Below, one piece after another: positions 26,710 through 35,638 of a stretch of 64,000 bases of DNA. Each line of letters starts with the position of its first letter. Position 1 is the first letter of the stretch. Origin of the DNA: Rhizobium sp. BK316 (GTDB taxonomy: Bacteria; Pseudomonadota; Alphaproteobacteria; Rhizobiales; Rhizobiaceae); the NCBI RefSeq assembly GCF_014193695.1, contig NZ_JACHZR010000006.1, forward strand, positions 62,001-126,000, given 5' to 3'. The notes below the pieces were generated by a model. That model searched no databases, was not told the origin of the DNA, and was given only the letters and a program-made list of their open reading frames with translations. A program made the translations under genes and the position numbers.

Positions 26710-29079
26710 GTGGCCAGAGAACCGCGCGAGACTACGAGAGCCATGGGCAAGCGCCCGGGAAAGTTCGGACGCGCGAGTAGAGAAGCCGCGCCCGAACCAT
26801 TGAATATCGCGCACGGCGTCCTGCCGCCGCGCGAGGTCATCCTGCGCTTCATTGCCGAGCATCCGCAGAAAGCCTCCAAGCGCGAACTCGCAAAGGCCTT
26901 CGGGTTGAAGGGTGAAAGCCGTGTCGAGCTCAAGCATCTGCTGCAGGAGCTGGAGCAGGAAGGCATGCTGCAGAAGACCCGCAAGTCGCTGATCCGGCCA
27001 GGCGCGCTGCCGCCCGTCACCGTGCTCGACATCACCACCCGCGACAAGGACGGGGATCTGATCGGCCGGCCGGCCGAATGGCCGGAAGATCAGGGCGTGG
27101 CGCCTGCCGTCGCCATCCGCCAGCAATCTCCGGCAGGCCGCCAGGGCAAGGGTAAGTCGCCCGTTGCCGGCCTCGGCGACCGTATCCTCGCCAAGATATT
27201 CCCGGCCGTCGACCGCGGCGGACCGGCCTATACGGCGCGCATCATCAAGGTGATCGACAAGCGGCGCGGCGCGACCATGGGCGTCTTCAAGGACGCGCCC
27301 GGAGGTGCCGGACGCCTGCTGCCGATCGACCGGCGCGGCGAGGAAATGGTGATTGATCCCGACTACAAGGGCGATGCCAAGGACGGCGACCTGGTCGAGG
27401 TAGAGATTGCGCGTCTCGGCCGTTTCGGCCTGGCTCGTGCCAAGGTGCTTTCGGTCATCGGCTCCGTCGGTTCGGAAAAGGCGATCTCGATGATCGCAAT
27501 CCACGCGCACGGCATTCCGCATGTCTTCCCGCCAGCCGCCGTCGCGGAGGCGGATGACGCCAAGCCTGCCACGATGTCGCATCGGGAAGACTGGCGTGAC
27601 ATGCCGCTGATCACCATCGACCCCGCCGATGCCAAGGACCATGACGACGCCGTCTACGCCGAGGAAGATCCATCGGAAGACAATGCGGGCGGTGTCATCG
27701 TCACTGTCGCGATTGCCGATGTCTCCTGGTATGTGCGGCCGAATTCGCCGCTTGACCGGGAGGCGTTAAAGCGGGGCAACTCGGTCTATTTCCCCGATCG
27801 CGTCGTGCCGATGCTGCCGGAGCGCATCTCCAACGATCTCTGCTCGCTGAAGGAGGGGGTCGACCGCCCTGCCCTTGCCGTGCGCATGGTCTTCTCGAAG
27901 GAAGGCCGCAAGATCGGCCACACCTTCCACCGCATCATGATGAAGAGTGCTGCCAAGCTCTCCTACCAGCAGGCACAGGCAGCAATCGACGGCAAGCCCG
28001 ACGACAAGACCGGCCCGATGCTGGAGCCCATCCTGAAACCGCTTTGGCACGCTTACGAAACGATGAAGCGTGGCCGTGAGCGGCGACAGCCGCTCGAACT
28101 CGATATGCCCGAGCGCAAGATCCTGCTGAAGCCCGACGGCACCGTCGACCGGGTCTTCGTGCCGCCACGCCTCGACGCGCACAAGCTGATCGAGGAAATG
28201 ATGATCCAGGCGAATGTCTCCGCTGCCGAAACGCTGGAGAAAAAGCGCCAACTGCTGATCTATCGCATCCACGATGCGCCGACGCTCGCCAAGCAGGAAG
28301 TGCTGCGCGAGTTTCTCGCCACCCTCGGCATCTCGCTTGCCAAGGGCGGCAACGTGCGTGCCAACAGCTTCAACGGCATTCTCGCCAAGGCGGACGGCAC
28401 CGCCCACCAGACCATGGTCAACGAAATGGTTCTGCGCTCGCAGAGCCAGGCAATCTATAGCCCCGACAATATCGGTCACTTCGGCCTGAACCTGATGAAG
28501 TATGCGCACTTCACCTCTCCGATCCGCCGCTATGCCGATCTTATCGTGCATCGTGCGCTCGTCGGCTCGCTCGGCTTCGGCGAAGGCGGCATCACGCCGG
28601 AAGAGGAGGCAACTCTCGACGATATCGCGGCCGAGATCTCCACCTTCGAGCGCCGGGCCATGGCCGCCGAGCGCGAGACGGTCGATCGCTTGATCGCTCA
28701 TCATCTTGCCGGCCGCATCGGCCAGGAGTTCGAAGGACGCGTTTCGGGCGTTACCAAATCAGGCCTGTTTATCCTGTTGCCGGACTATGGCGCTGATGGT
28801 TTCATCCCTATATCTACGCTCGGCACCGACTACTTCATCTATGACGAGGCGCATCAGGCTCTGAGCGGTGAAAAAACCGGGCTCGGCTATCGTCTTGGCG
28901 ATAATGTGACCGTGCGATTGGCAGAGGCCATCCCGCTTGCGGGTGCCTTGCGTTTTGAAATGCTGAGCGAAGGACGCAAGATGCCGACGGCAGTGCGTTC
29001 CTTCCACAAGGCGGGACGGCGCGATGCAAGCCGCGCCCGCAAGAAGATCGGAACGAGGCCGCCGCGCGGGCGGCGCTGA
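26710..29079 (+). CDS. rnr: Ribonuclease R
   Basis: A processive 3'-5' exoribonuclease that degrades structured RNA (789 residues), starting at GTG 26710 just behind topA. An N-terminal helix-turn-helix (about 35-90, SKRELAKAFGLKGESRVELK) is followed by cold-shock OB folds, the RNB domain with the metal-binding signature ITIDPADAKDHDDAVYAEED (about 298-317), an S1 domain (about 675-755, GRVSGVTKSGLFILLPDYGA) and a basic tail. It is presumably co-transcribed with topA. Confidence 0.95.
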   Translation: MAREPRETTRAMGKRPGKFGRASREAAPEPLNIAHGVLPPREVILRFIAEHPQKASKRELAKAFGLKGESRVELKHLLQELEQEGMLQKTRKSLIRPGALPPVTVLDITTRDKDGDLIGRPAEWPEDQGVAPAVAIRQQSPAGRQGKGKSPVAGLGDRILAKIFPAVDRGGPAYTARIIKVIDKRRGATMGVFKDAPGGAGRLLPIDRRGEEMVIDPDYKGDAKDGDLVEVEIARLGRFGLARAKVLSVIGSVGSEKAISMIAIHAHGIPHVFPPAAVAEADDAKPATMSHREDWRDMPLITIDPADAKDHDDAVYAEEDPSEDNAGGVIVTVAIADVSWYVRPNSPLDREALKRGNSVYFPDRVVPMLPERISNDLCSLKEGVDRPALAVRMVFSKEGRKIGHTFHRIMMKSAAKLSYQQAQAAIDGKPDDKTGPMLEPILKPLWHAYETMKRGRERRQPLELDMPERKILLKPDGTVDRVFVPPRLDAHKLIEEMMIQANVSAAETLEKKRQLLIYRIHDAPTLAKQEVLREFLATLGISLAKGGNVRANSFNGILAKADGTAHQTMVNEMVLRSQSQAIYSPDNIGHFGLNLMKYAHFTSPIRRYADLIVHRALVGSLGFGEGGITPEEEATLDDIAAEISTFERRAMAAERETVDRLIAHHLAGRIGQEFEGRVSGVTKSGLFILLPDYGADGFIPISTLGTDYFIYDEAHQALSGEKTGLGYRLGDNVTVRLAEAIPLAGALRFEMLSEGRKMPTAVRSFHKAGRRDASRARKKIGTRPPRGRR

Positions 29080-29080
29080 A

Positions 29081-29138
29081 GCAATTCCAGCAAAAGTGCG
29101 CAGCGGTTTGGCGTCCGGAGCTGCGTGAAGAGAAAGAG
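29081..29138. repeat. Rhizobiales intergenic repeat of the AATTCCAGCAAAAGTG type
   Basis: Directly after the rnr stop lies GCAATTCCAGCAAAAGTGCG, then CAGCGGTTTGGCGTCCGGAG and a purine-rich tail. I know this motif as a very common dispersed intergenic sequence in Rhizobium and relatives. The two halves are imperfectly complementary (AATTCC / CCGGAGCT). Confidence 0.6.
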
Positions 29139-29201
29139 ACAGAATCTTTCCATATTTCGAAGAAAGATGGAGAGACTCTGGTCCCGGGAAGGGAAAGATC
29201 G

Positions 29202-29654
29202 ATGAGCACACCGACAGACGAGGCCGTCCGCTACGGGGATACGCCCGATGCCGAGCGCCCGCTCGGACGCTCCATTATGCGCGGTATGCTGAACCGCTGT
29301 CCGGCCTGCGGCAGCGGCAAGCTGTTCCGCGCCTTCCTCAAGCCCGTCGATCACTGTGCGGCCTGCGGCGAGGCGATGTACCACCATCGCGCCGACGACC
29401 TGCCGCCCTATCTCGTCATTCTCGTGCTCGGCCACGTCGTCGTCGGCGGCTTCATGCTGACGGACACGGCCTTCGTGCTGCCGGTCTGGATGCATCTCGC
29501 CATCTGGGCGCCGATCACCATCATCACCGCACTCGTCTCGATCCAGCCGATCAAGGGTTGCGTCATCGGCCTGCAGTGGGCGCTGAAAATGCATGGCTTC
29601 GGCGGCCAGGACGACGAACCTGATGATTACGACGTATCCGGCCGGCAAGCTTGA
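29202..29654 (+). CDS. DUF983 family membrane protein with zinc-ribbon-like N-terminus
   Basis: A 150-residue protein. GGGAAGGGAAAG lies upstream of ATG 29202. Residues 27-60 carry two CxxC pairs (RCPACGSGKLF and HCAACGEAMYHH) followed by the family's RADDLPPYLVILVLGHV. Two transmembrane helices lie at about 70-115. DUF983 proteins are widespread in alphaproteobacteria, sometimes near cytochrome oxidase genes; their function is not known. Gene spacing suggests a promoter of its own in the repeat-bearing gap behind rnr. Confidence 0.85.
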   Translation: MSTPTDEAVRYGDTPDAERPLGRSIMRGMLNRCPACGSGKLFRAFLKPVDHCAACGEAMYHHRADDLPPYLVILVLGHVVVGGFMLTDTAFVLPVWMHLAIWAPITIITALVSIQPIKGCVIGLQWALKMHGFGGQDDEPDDYDVSGRQA

Positions 29655-29905
29655 ACACCTTCACCTTACAGGCATATTTCGCGTGTAGGGGCAGCGGTCA
29701 GAGCGCCATGGCCTGTAGCCGACTATCCGCAGCAGATCGACACGGTAATTATTTCTTGTACGGGGAAAGTTTACACTCAAGAAATCGCCGGCAGATGCCA
29801 GAATTATTATGAAACCCTGCCCGTCACCTGGATTTGGCATGCCTATGTCTTTCTATGTGGCACCAGACGGACGATTCGTCCGCATACTTCTCTAAGGATG
29901 GATAA

Positions 29906-31090
29906 ATGTCTCAGCCGAGGAACGGCACACCGGGCGATGTCGAGGAAATCCATTGGCCTTCTCTGGTAGCTGCCGTCTCTTCCATCTCCGCCGTCGGCAT
30001 AGCGATCGGCCTGGGACTGCCTCTTCTCAGCATCATTCTCGAAAAACGCGGCATTTCCTCCACTCTTATCGGCCTCAACACCGCAATGGCCGGTATCGCG
30101 GCGATGGCGGCGGCGCCGATCACCACCAAGCTCGCGCATAAATACGGCGTGGCGCCCACCATGCTGTGGGCGGTATTGATTTCGGCACTGAGCGCACTGG
30201 GTTTTTACTATGCGCAGGACTTCTGGATGTGGTTCCCGCTGCGCTTCGCCTTCCACGGCGCCACGACCACGCTCTTCATCCTCTCCGAATTCTGGATCAA
30301 CGCCGCCTCGCCGCCTTCCAAGCGCGGATTCGTGCTCGGCATCTATGCCACGGTTTTGTCCATCGGTTTTGCCGCGGGACCGCTGATCTTCTCCTTGCTC
30401 GGCAGTGACGGCATCCTCCCCTTCCTGGTCGGCGCAGGCGCGATCCTGCTTGCCGCCATCCCGATCTTCATCGCCCGCTATGAAAGCCCTGTTCTGGACG
30501 AGAAGCCGGAACTGCATTTCATGCGCTACGTCTTCCTGGTGCCGACCGCGACTGCAGCGGTCTTCATTTTCGGTGCGGTCGAAGCCGGCGGCCTCTCGCT
30601 CTTTCCGATCTTTGCGGTGCGCGCACATTTCACCGAATCGCAGGCCGCCCTGCTGCTCACCATGATGGGTGTCGGCAACGTCATCTTCCAGATCCCGCTC
30701 GGATTGCTTTCGGATCGTATCAAGGACAAGCGTCCCCTGCTGGCGCTGATGGCCCTGACCGGTTTCGTCGGCACGATGATGCTGCCGGTCCTCGTCAATA
30801 ACTGGCTTCTTATGGCCGGCATCCTGCTGTTCTGGGGCGGCTGCGTCTCCGGCCTCTACACGGTTGGACTCAGCCATCTCGGCTCGCGACTGACAGGTTC
30901 GGACCTTGCGGCGGCCAATGCGGCCTTCGTTTTCTGTTATGCCGTCGGCACCGTTGCGGGTCCCCAGGTGATCGGCGCTGCCATCGACGTTGCCGGAAAC
31001 AACGGTTTTGCCTATGCAATTGCCGGTTTCTTCGGGCTTTATGCCCTGCTCGCAGGCATAAGGCTGCTTTTCATCGGAAAGCGGGCTTGA
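29906..31090 (+). CDS. Major facilitator superfamily transporter (YcaD-like)
   Basis: A 394-residue inner-membrane protein with twelve predicted helices, an MFS loop 2-3 signature diverged to APITTKLAHKYGVAP, and the loop 8-9 counterpart LGLLSDRIKDKRP. Overall it resembles YcaD/YfkF-type sugar-or-drug MFS proteins of unknown substrate. It lies alone, 93 bp before rpmG, in the same direction. Confidence 0.75.
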   Translation: MSQPRNGTPGDVEEIHWPSLVAAVSSISAVGIAIGLGLPLLSIILEKRGISSTLIGLNTAMAGIAAMAAAPITTKLAHKYGVAPTMLWAVLISALSALGFYYAQDFWMWFPLRFAFHGATTTLFILSEFWINAASPPSKRGFVLGIYATVLSIGFAAGPLIFSLLGSDGILPFLVGAGAILLAAIPIFIARYESPVLDEKPELHFMRYVFLVPTATAAVFIFGAVEAGGLSLFPIFAVRAHFTESQAALLLTMMGVGNVIFQIPLGLLSDRIKDKRPLLALMALTGFVGTMMLPVLVNNWLLMAGILLFWGGCVSGLYTVGLSHLGSRLTGSDLAAANAAFVFCYAVGTVAGPQVIGAAIDVAGNNGFAYAIAGFFGLYALLAGIRLLFIGKRA

Positions 31091-31183
31091 CTTTTCGGGC
31101 TAGATTCGTAGTTTCGCGCCAGAATTTGCCGTGGAGCCTATCCGGCTTTCCACGGCTTTCATTTTCTTAAAGGCAGGACGACC

Positions 31184-31351
31184 ATGGCCAAGGCTACCAC
31201 TATCAAGATCAAGCTTCTGTCGACGGCCGACACCGGTTTCTTCTACGTCACGACGAAGAACAGCCGTACGATGACGGACAAGATGACGAAGACCAAGTAC
31301 GACCCGATTGCCAAGAAGCACGTCGAGTTCAAGGAAACCAAGATCAAGTAA
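31184..31351 (+). CDS. rpmG: 50S ribosomal protein L33
   Basis: A 55-residue protein beginning MAKATTIKIKLLSTADTGFF, with YVTTKNSRTMTDKMTKTKYD and a C-terminal HVEFKETKIK. This is the Cys-free form of L33, typical of proteobacteria. AAAGGCAGG stands before the ATG. A strong terminator follows 22 bp after the stop. Confidence 0.95.
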   Translation: MAKATTIKIKLLSTADTGFFYVTTKNSRTMTDKMTKTKYDPIAKKHVEFKETKIK

Positions 31352-31373
31352 TCACTTGGTCTGACGGTTCTAG

Positions 31374-31405
31374 AAAAGCGCGCGCCTTCGGGTTGCGCGC
31401 TTTTT
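31374..31405 (+). terminator. Rho-independent terminator of rpmG
   Basis: AAAAGCGCGC (31374-31383) pairs with GCGCGCTTTT (31395-31404) around CTTCGGGTT-like loop bases, followed by a T-run. Confidence 0.88.
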
Positions 31406-31448
31406 GTTTGTTTTGGACTTGCTGACGGCAATGTTAGCGCAAACAAAG

Positions 31449-31640
31449 AAAAACGCCGCCCTTCCATCTTCGGGAAGTGACGGCGTTTTTACGAAAAGGG
31501 GGTCGGCCAGCATGCAAAACGGCACGAGGAACCGTCTTAAATTGCGTACCAGCCGACCGACCCCACGACCCAGGAGATGCGGCGGACCTGAGCATCATGG
31601 GGTATCGACAGCTCCTCCATGGGAGCGTTTTCTGTTCTGA
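31449..31640 (-). ncRNA. Candidate structured non-coding RNA (orientation uncertain)
   Basis: About 190 bp that hold no plausible gene but are dense in long inverted repeats. AAAACGCCG / CGGCGTTTT (31450-31489) has T-runs at both ends. GGGGTCGG (31499-31506) pairs with CCGACCCC (31557-31564). CCCCACGA (31561-31568) pairs with TCATGGGG (31595-31602, one wobble). GCTCC / GGAGC lies at 31611-31626. The second and third share CCCC, so they exclude each other. The minus strand is favoured because the outer hairpin then forms a terminator ending TTTTTCTTT, but the plus strand is possible. I cannot match it to a named family. Confidence 0.4.
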
Positions 31641-32111
31641 GCCGATAATTTGCGCAAAAATGAAAGAAAATCAACAAATTCTTAATGGTAAAATTTCAAG
31701 GCATGATTCTATGGTTAAAAGTCCAGTTTTGGTACGTGTAAAACGGCATCCAATTCTCTTTTACCAAGAGGACAATATTTGACCAAACTAAGAATTTCAT
31801 AAATATATTGCAATAACACCATCACCCCTACCCTTACGTGAGGCACCGGCGTTACGTTTTCTGAAATACGATTTACGCGAACAAACCGCTCGGAAGGCTG
31901 TTATAGTCCGCTCTTCTTTCTTCATTCCCTGCCTCTAGCTTTCGGGAGCAGGCGATACGCATTATCGGAAGAAACGCGCTTTAAAGTCCTTTTTTGGGCT
32001 ATCGGGTTGAAAAACAAGCGTCTTCGTTGCAGCCGTCAATATTAAATATTCGTAAGGTTCAGTTACCGCCAGTGGATAACCGAAAGCGATGCGTTACGGC
32101 ACATTGTGCGG
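31641..32111. other. AT-rich interval without a recognised gene
   Basis: This lies between the structured segment and the 3' end of pleD. It is clearly more AT-rich than its surroundings, with no frame carrying a ribosome binding site and no strong hairpin. On the minus strand, TTGATT with a downstream AAATTA (around 31640-31675) could be a weak promoter for the candidate RNA. Confidence 0.4.
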
Positions 32112-33485
32112 TCAGGCGGCCGAGGCCACGACCCGGTTGCGCCCGGTGTTTTTCGCTTCATAAAGCGCAAGGTCTGCCTGCTTCATAAGTTGGTCGGGCG
32201 TTATGACCGAGGCGATACGCGAGGATATACCGAAAGAGGCCGTGATATTCAGTGTTTCGCCTGACGACTTCAGCAGGAAGGGTGTGGTTTCGATGGCTGC
32301 GCGCAGGCGCTCGGCAACGGCCGCAGCAACTTCGGGCGAGGTGTCCGGCATGACGACGACAAATTCTTCCCCGCCGTAACGGCAGGCAAGATCAGCGCCG
32401 CGGACGGTCGAGCGCACGCGGTTTGCGAATTCCTTCAGCACTTGGTCGCCGCCATCATGGCCATAGGTATCGTTGACCTGCTTGAAGCGGTCGATATCGG
32501 TAATCAGGATCGAAAGCGGCCGACCCCGCGCCATCGAACGGTTGAAGAGCACGTTGAGATGGTTGTCGAGATAACGGCGATTGCTGAGACCGGTCAGTGG
32601 ATCGGTGACGGCAAGCTCGATCGTCTGCTTGACACTGGCGCGCAGGCGGTCGTTGTAACGCTTGCGGCGGATCTGCGTCAGGCTGCGGGCGACCAGCTCG
32701 TTCGGATCGACAGGGCGGACAATATAGTCGTTGACGCCGAGATCGAGCGCCCGGATGACCATCTCGTCGGCGCCCTGCTCCGTGATGATCAGGATCGGCA
32801 AAAAACGGGTCCGCTCCAGCGAACGGAACTGCGAGCAGAGCCGCAGCGGGTCGTAATCATCGAAATTGGCGTTGACGATGACAAGTTCGAAGGCGCTCTC
32901 GGCCGCTTCGAAAAGGGCAGCCTGCGGATCGGAAATGGCGAGAACATCGGCGACAGGCTTCAGCGTCTTGATGATGCGTTCCTGCGAGTTGGCGCGGCTG
33001 TCGACCAGCAATACCTGCCCAGCCTCGTCGGAGCGTCCGTCGCCAGAGCGCATCAACTCATCCATGCCCATCGTATGGGCGGTCTCGGCGCGCACGCGCA
33101 GTTCGTCACTCAGTGTCTTCAGGCGCAGCAGGCTTTTTACGCGGGAGATGAGCTGCAGGTCGTTGACGGGCTTCGTCAGGAAATCATCGGCACCGGCCTT
33201 CAGGCCGCGCACGCGGTCGGCCGACTGGTCGAGCGCGGTCACCATGACGACGGGAATATGCGCGGTCTTGGGATTGGCCTTCAGCCGCTCGCAGACTTCG
33301 AAACCGTCAATGCCGGGCATCATGATGTCGAGGAGAACGAGATCGACCTGGTTGCGGTCGCAGATCGCCAGCGCCTCGTAGCCGTCGGCCGCGGTCAACA
33401 CGTCGAAATATTCCGCCAGCAGCCGCGCTTCGAGCAGCTTCACATTCGCTGGAATATCATCAACAACCAGTATTCGCGCAGTCAT
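32112..33485 (-). CDS. pleD: Diguanylate cyclase response regulator PleD
   Basis: When phosphorylated, this protein makes c-di-GMP from two GTP, driving polar development. ATG 33485 (MTARILVVDDIPANVKLLEA) gives 457 residues. REC1 has phospho-acceptor D53 (LLDIMMPG) and K in LTKPVND. REC2 (about 155-275) is degenerate, with Asn at the acceptor site (VIVNANFDD). The GGDEF domain has the active GGEEF motif in CRYGGEEFVVVMPD and an RxxD inhibition site (RGAD) five residues before it. It follows divK by 16 bp, the Caulobacter-type operon. Confidence 0.95.
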   Translation of the reverse strand: MTARILVVDDIPANVKLLEARLLAEYFDVLTAADGYEALAICDRNQVDLVLLDIMMPGIDGFEVCERLKANPKTAHIPVVMVTALDQSADRVRGLKAGADDFLTKPVNDLQLISRVKSLLRLKTLSDELRVRAETAHTMGMDELMRSGDGRSDEAGQVLLVDSRANSQERIIKTLKPVADVLAISDPQAALFEAAESAFELVIVNANFDDYDPLRLCSQFRSLERTRFLPILIITEQGADEMVIRALDLGVNDYIVRPVDPNELVARSLTQIRRKRYNDRLRASVKQTIELAVTDPLTGLSNRRYLDNHLNVLFNRSMARGRPLSILITDIDRFKQVNDTYGHDGGDQVLKEFANRVRSTVRGADLACRYGGEEFVVVMPDTSPEVAAAVAERLRAAIETTPFLLKSSGETLNITASFGISSRIASVITPDQLMKQADLALYEAKNTGRNRVVASAA

Positions 33486-33501
33486 AATCTCTTCCGATGC
33501 C

Positions 33502-33873
33502 TCAGGCGTCGCCCAAATAAGTCTTGATCGTCTCAATGAATTTCGGAACGGAGATCGGCTTGGAGACATAGGCCTCGCAGCCGCCCTGTCTGATCCGCTC
33601 CTCGTCGCCCTTCATGGCAAAGGCCGTGACGGCGATGACCGGGATCACATGCAGTTCGTCGTCTTCCTTCAGCCACTTGGTGACTTCGAGGCCGGAAACT
33701 TCCGGAAGCTGAATATCCATAAGTATAAGGTCGGGGCGATGTTTGCGCGCAAGATCAAGCGCTTCCATGCCGTTGCGGGTCTGGATCGTGGTATAGCCCG
33801 AGGCCTCGATGAGGTCGCGAAAGAGCTTCATGTTGAGCTCGTTATCTTCTACAATCATCACCTGTTTGGGCAT
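33502..33873 (-). CDS. divK: Single-domain response regulator DivK
   Basis: An essential-type cell-cycle regulator that, when phosphorylated by DivJ/PleC-type kinases, acts on the DivL-CckA-CtrA pathway. The 123 residues are only a receiver domain: acidic pocket E9-D10 (MIVEDNELN), acceptor D53 (LILMDIQLPEVSG), T in VTAFAMKG and K in SKPISVPKF. There is no output domain. It is first in the divK-pleD operon. Confidence 0.95.
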   Translation of the reverse strand: MPKQVMIVEDNELNMKLFRDLIEASGYTTIQTRNGMEALDLARKHRPDLILMDIQLPEVSGLEVTKWLKEDDELHVIPVIAVTAFAMKGDEERIRQGGCEAYVSKPISVPKFIETIKTYLGDA

Positions 33874-34005
33874 GATCAGCTGTCCCTACGTCCGCTCTTG
33901 AAGCCAAATGTCCATGATAAAGACATTAGCTGACAAATGGCTCCATGAAACCGATAGTGCAAGCTACCGGTATTTGGTTGAAGAAAAGGTAACTCGACCA
34001 CCGCA

Positions 34006-34320
34006 ATGCAAAGCAATTTCAAGACTTCGAAACAACTTGCGGCGACAGCCGATCCGCAAGAAACGGCCATCGCCGTCCTTGGCTGGCTTGCGAACGACCC
34101 GGATCTCTTCGGTCGCTTCCTGGCATTGACCGGCGTAGAACCGAGCCAAGTGCGCAATGCCATCAATGATCCCGGCTTTCTCGCCGGTATGCTGGATTTC
34201 CTCATGAACCATGAGCCGACGGCGATCGCCTTCTGTGAGGCGACGGACACGACACCCGAAGCGCTGACGGCGGCATGGCGACACTTCTCGCCACCCGGCC
34301 TCGATTCCGGAGAATATTGA
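34006..34320 (+). CDS. DUF3572 family protein
   Basis: A 104-residue, all-helical, soluble protein. The pattern AIAVLGWLANDPDLFGRFLALTG (residues 20-42) followed by DPGFLAGMLDFLMNHE and FCEATDTTPEAL matches DUF3572, a small family confined to rhizobia and relatives, without known function. It is divergent from divK and followed after 2 nt by a HAD-like gene, probably one transcript. Confidence 0.8.
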   Translation: MQSNFKTSKQLAATADPQETAIAVLGWLANDPDLFGRFLALTGVEPSQVRNAINDPGFLAGMLDFLMNHEPTAIAFCEATDTTPEALTAAWRHFSPPGLDSGEY

Positions 34321-34322
34321 TC

Positions 34323-35000
34323 GTGAACGACAGCGCCGAACTCGACATCTCGCATATCCGCCTTAGCGACAGGCCGCTCATCGTCTGCGATGTCGATGAC
34401 GTCGTACTGCAATTCATCGATCCCTTTCAGTTATACCTCAAGAGCCTCGGCCATGAATTCCTGCCGCGCTCCTTCCGGCTTCACGGCAATGTCGTCTCGC
34501 TTGCCGACGGGCTTGCGCTTGAGGATCAGCATGTCAGCCGGCTGATCCTGGAGTTCTTCGAGGCCCAGGAAAGCTGGCAGACGCCCATCGATCCTGTCGT
34601 TTCGACACTCGAACGCCTGTCTGATGATGCCGACATCCTGTTCCTCACCGCGATGCCGCCGCAGTTTTCCGCTCATCGCCGCCGCCTCCTGGACCGCACC
34701 GGCCTCACTTTCCCGCTGCTGGCCAGCGAACAGCCGAAAGGACCGATCGTGCAGGCGCTGCATGGCGGTCGCGACCTCCCGGTCGTCTTTATCGATGATA
34801 TGGCGCGCAACCTGCATTCGGTGAAGGAGCATGTGAGTGCTTGTTTGCTCATCCATCTCATGCCGGACTCGCCCGTTCATCGCCTCGCACCGGCGGCCGC
34901 TGAGGATATTAAGCGGGCACGGGACTGGGCGCACGCCGCCATGCTCATTGACCAGCATCTTGCGGCAGACACCATCAGGCGCGCAAATCCAGCCGCATGA
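34323..35000 (+). CDS. HAD-like hypothetical protein
   Basis: GTG 34323 (MNDSAELDISHIRLSDRP) is chosen because it follows the DUF3572 stop by 2 nt; 225 residues. A DxD-type motif is seen in LIVCDVDDVVLQF, Thr in FLTAMPP, and a late acidic motif in VVFIDDMARNL with the conserved K in SEQPKGPIV. These are HAD phosphatase motifs I, II, III and IV in order. The substrate is unknown. Its last 26 bp overlap the convergent acetyltransferase gene. Confidence 0.65.
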   Translation: MNDSAELDISHIRLSDRPLIVCDVDDVVLQFIDPFQLYLKSLGHEFLPRSFRLHGNVVSLADGLALEDQHVSRLILEFFEAQESWQTPIDPVVSTLERLSDDADILFLTAMPPQFSAHRRRLLDRTGLTFPLLASEQPKGPIVQALHGGRDLPVVFIDDMARNLHSVKEHVSACLLIHLMPDSPVHRLAPAAAEDIKRARDWAHAAMLIDQHLAADTIRRANPAA

Positions 35001-35568
35001 GCGGTCGGCCGTCCTTGCGCCGCGCAATCGTCTCGAAACCGACAGCATCGAAAATAGCCGTCGAGCCGATGCAGAGCGTGACGGATTTCGACTGCTTCAC
35101 ATGGTCGATCGGACAGGCTTCCAGCAGCCGCGCACCTTGGCTGCGGGCATAATCGACGGCGCCGGCAAGCAACCTGTGACTGACCCCTTTCCCGCGCAGC
35201 TTCGGCAGCAGGAAGAAGCAGCTGACCGCCCAGATCGAGGGATCGTGCGCATCGCCATCCTCCAGCGGCCGCGAGACCGTGCGCGGCGAATTGAACTGCG
35301 GCACGTCGTGGCGTGGCCCCACTTGCACCCAGGCCACTGGCTCGCCTTCGACATAACAGAGAATGCCCGGCGGCGGCCCCGCCGCGATGCGGCCGTGCAT
35401 ATAGGCCTTGCGCTCCGCGGGCTCCATCTTGGTGCGGACGGCATGCGGAAGGCGCAGCGCCACACACCAGCAATTGTAAAAGGCACCCTGCGGGCCGAAT
35501 AGCGCCTCGAAGTCATCCCAGCGTTCGGCGGTGACAGGCTCGAAACGAAGATCGATATCCACGGCCAA
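34975..35568 (-). CDS. GNAT family N-acetyltransferase
   Basis: A 197-residue protein with the GNAT acetyl-CoA signature LPKLRGKGVSHRLLAGAVDY (about residues 122-141), preceded by strand 4 (IWAVSCFFL) and followed by GARLLEACPID. The N-terminal YNCWCVALRLP suggests the 'YncW' subgroup of small acetyltransferases of unknown target. The start at ATG 35568 (MAVDIDLRFEPVTAERW) has AGAGGGAGGAGAGC upstream. Confidence 0.75.
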   Translation of the reverse strand: MAVDIDLRFEPVTAERWDDFEALFGPQGAFYNCWCVALRLPHAVRTKMEPAERKAYMHGRIAAGPPPGILCYVEGEPVAWVQVGPRHDVPQFNSPRTVSRPLEDGDAHDPSIWAVSCFFLLPKLRGKGVSHRLLAGAVDYARSQGARLLEACPIDHVKQSKSVTLCIGSTAIFDAVGFETIARRKDGRPLMRLDLRA

Positions 35569-35618
35569 GCTCTCCTCCCTCTCTTGAGACTCGAAAGCTT
35601 AGGGCGTAATGTTGCGAT

Positions 35619-35633
35619 GTTCAACCTTTGTTC
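35619..35633 (+). promoter_or_regulatory. LexA (SOS) box of dinB
   Basis: GTTC-AACCTTT-GTTC, an exact match to the alphaproteobacterial SOS box GTTC-N7-GTTC, lies 5 bp before the chosen dinB ATG. LexA here would block both transcription and start-codon access. Confidence 0.85.
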
Positions 35634-35638
35634 TCACC

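Noticed and set aside
31477..31782. A 101-codon frame behind rpmG
   Set aside because: It starts inside a hairpin and runs through several inverted repeats with no protein-like character.
32442..33527. A 361-codon frame opposite pleD
   Set aside because: The minus strand encodes clear receiver and GGEEF motifs. The plus frame has none.
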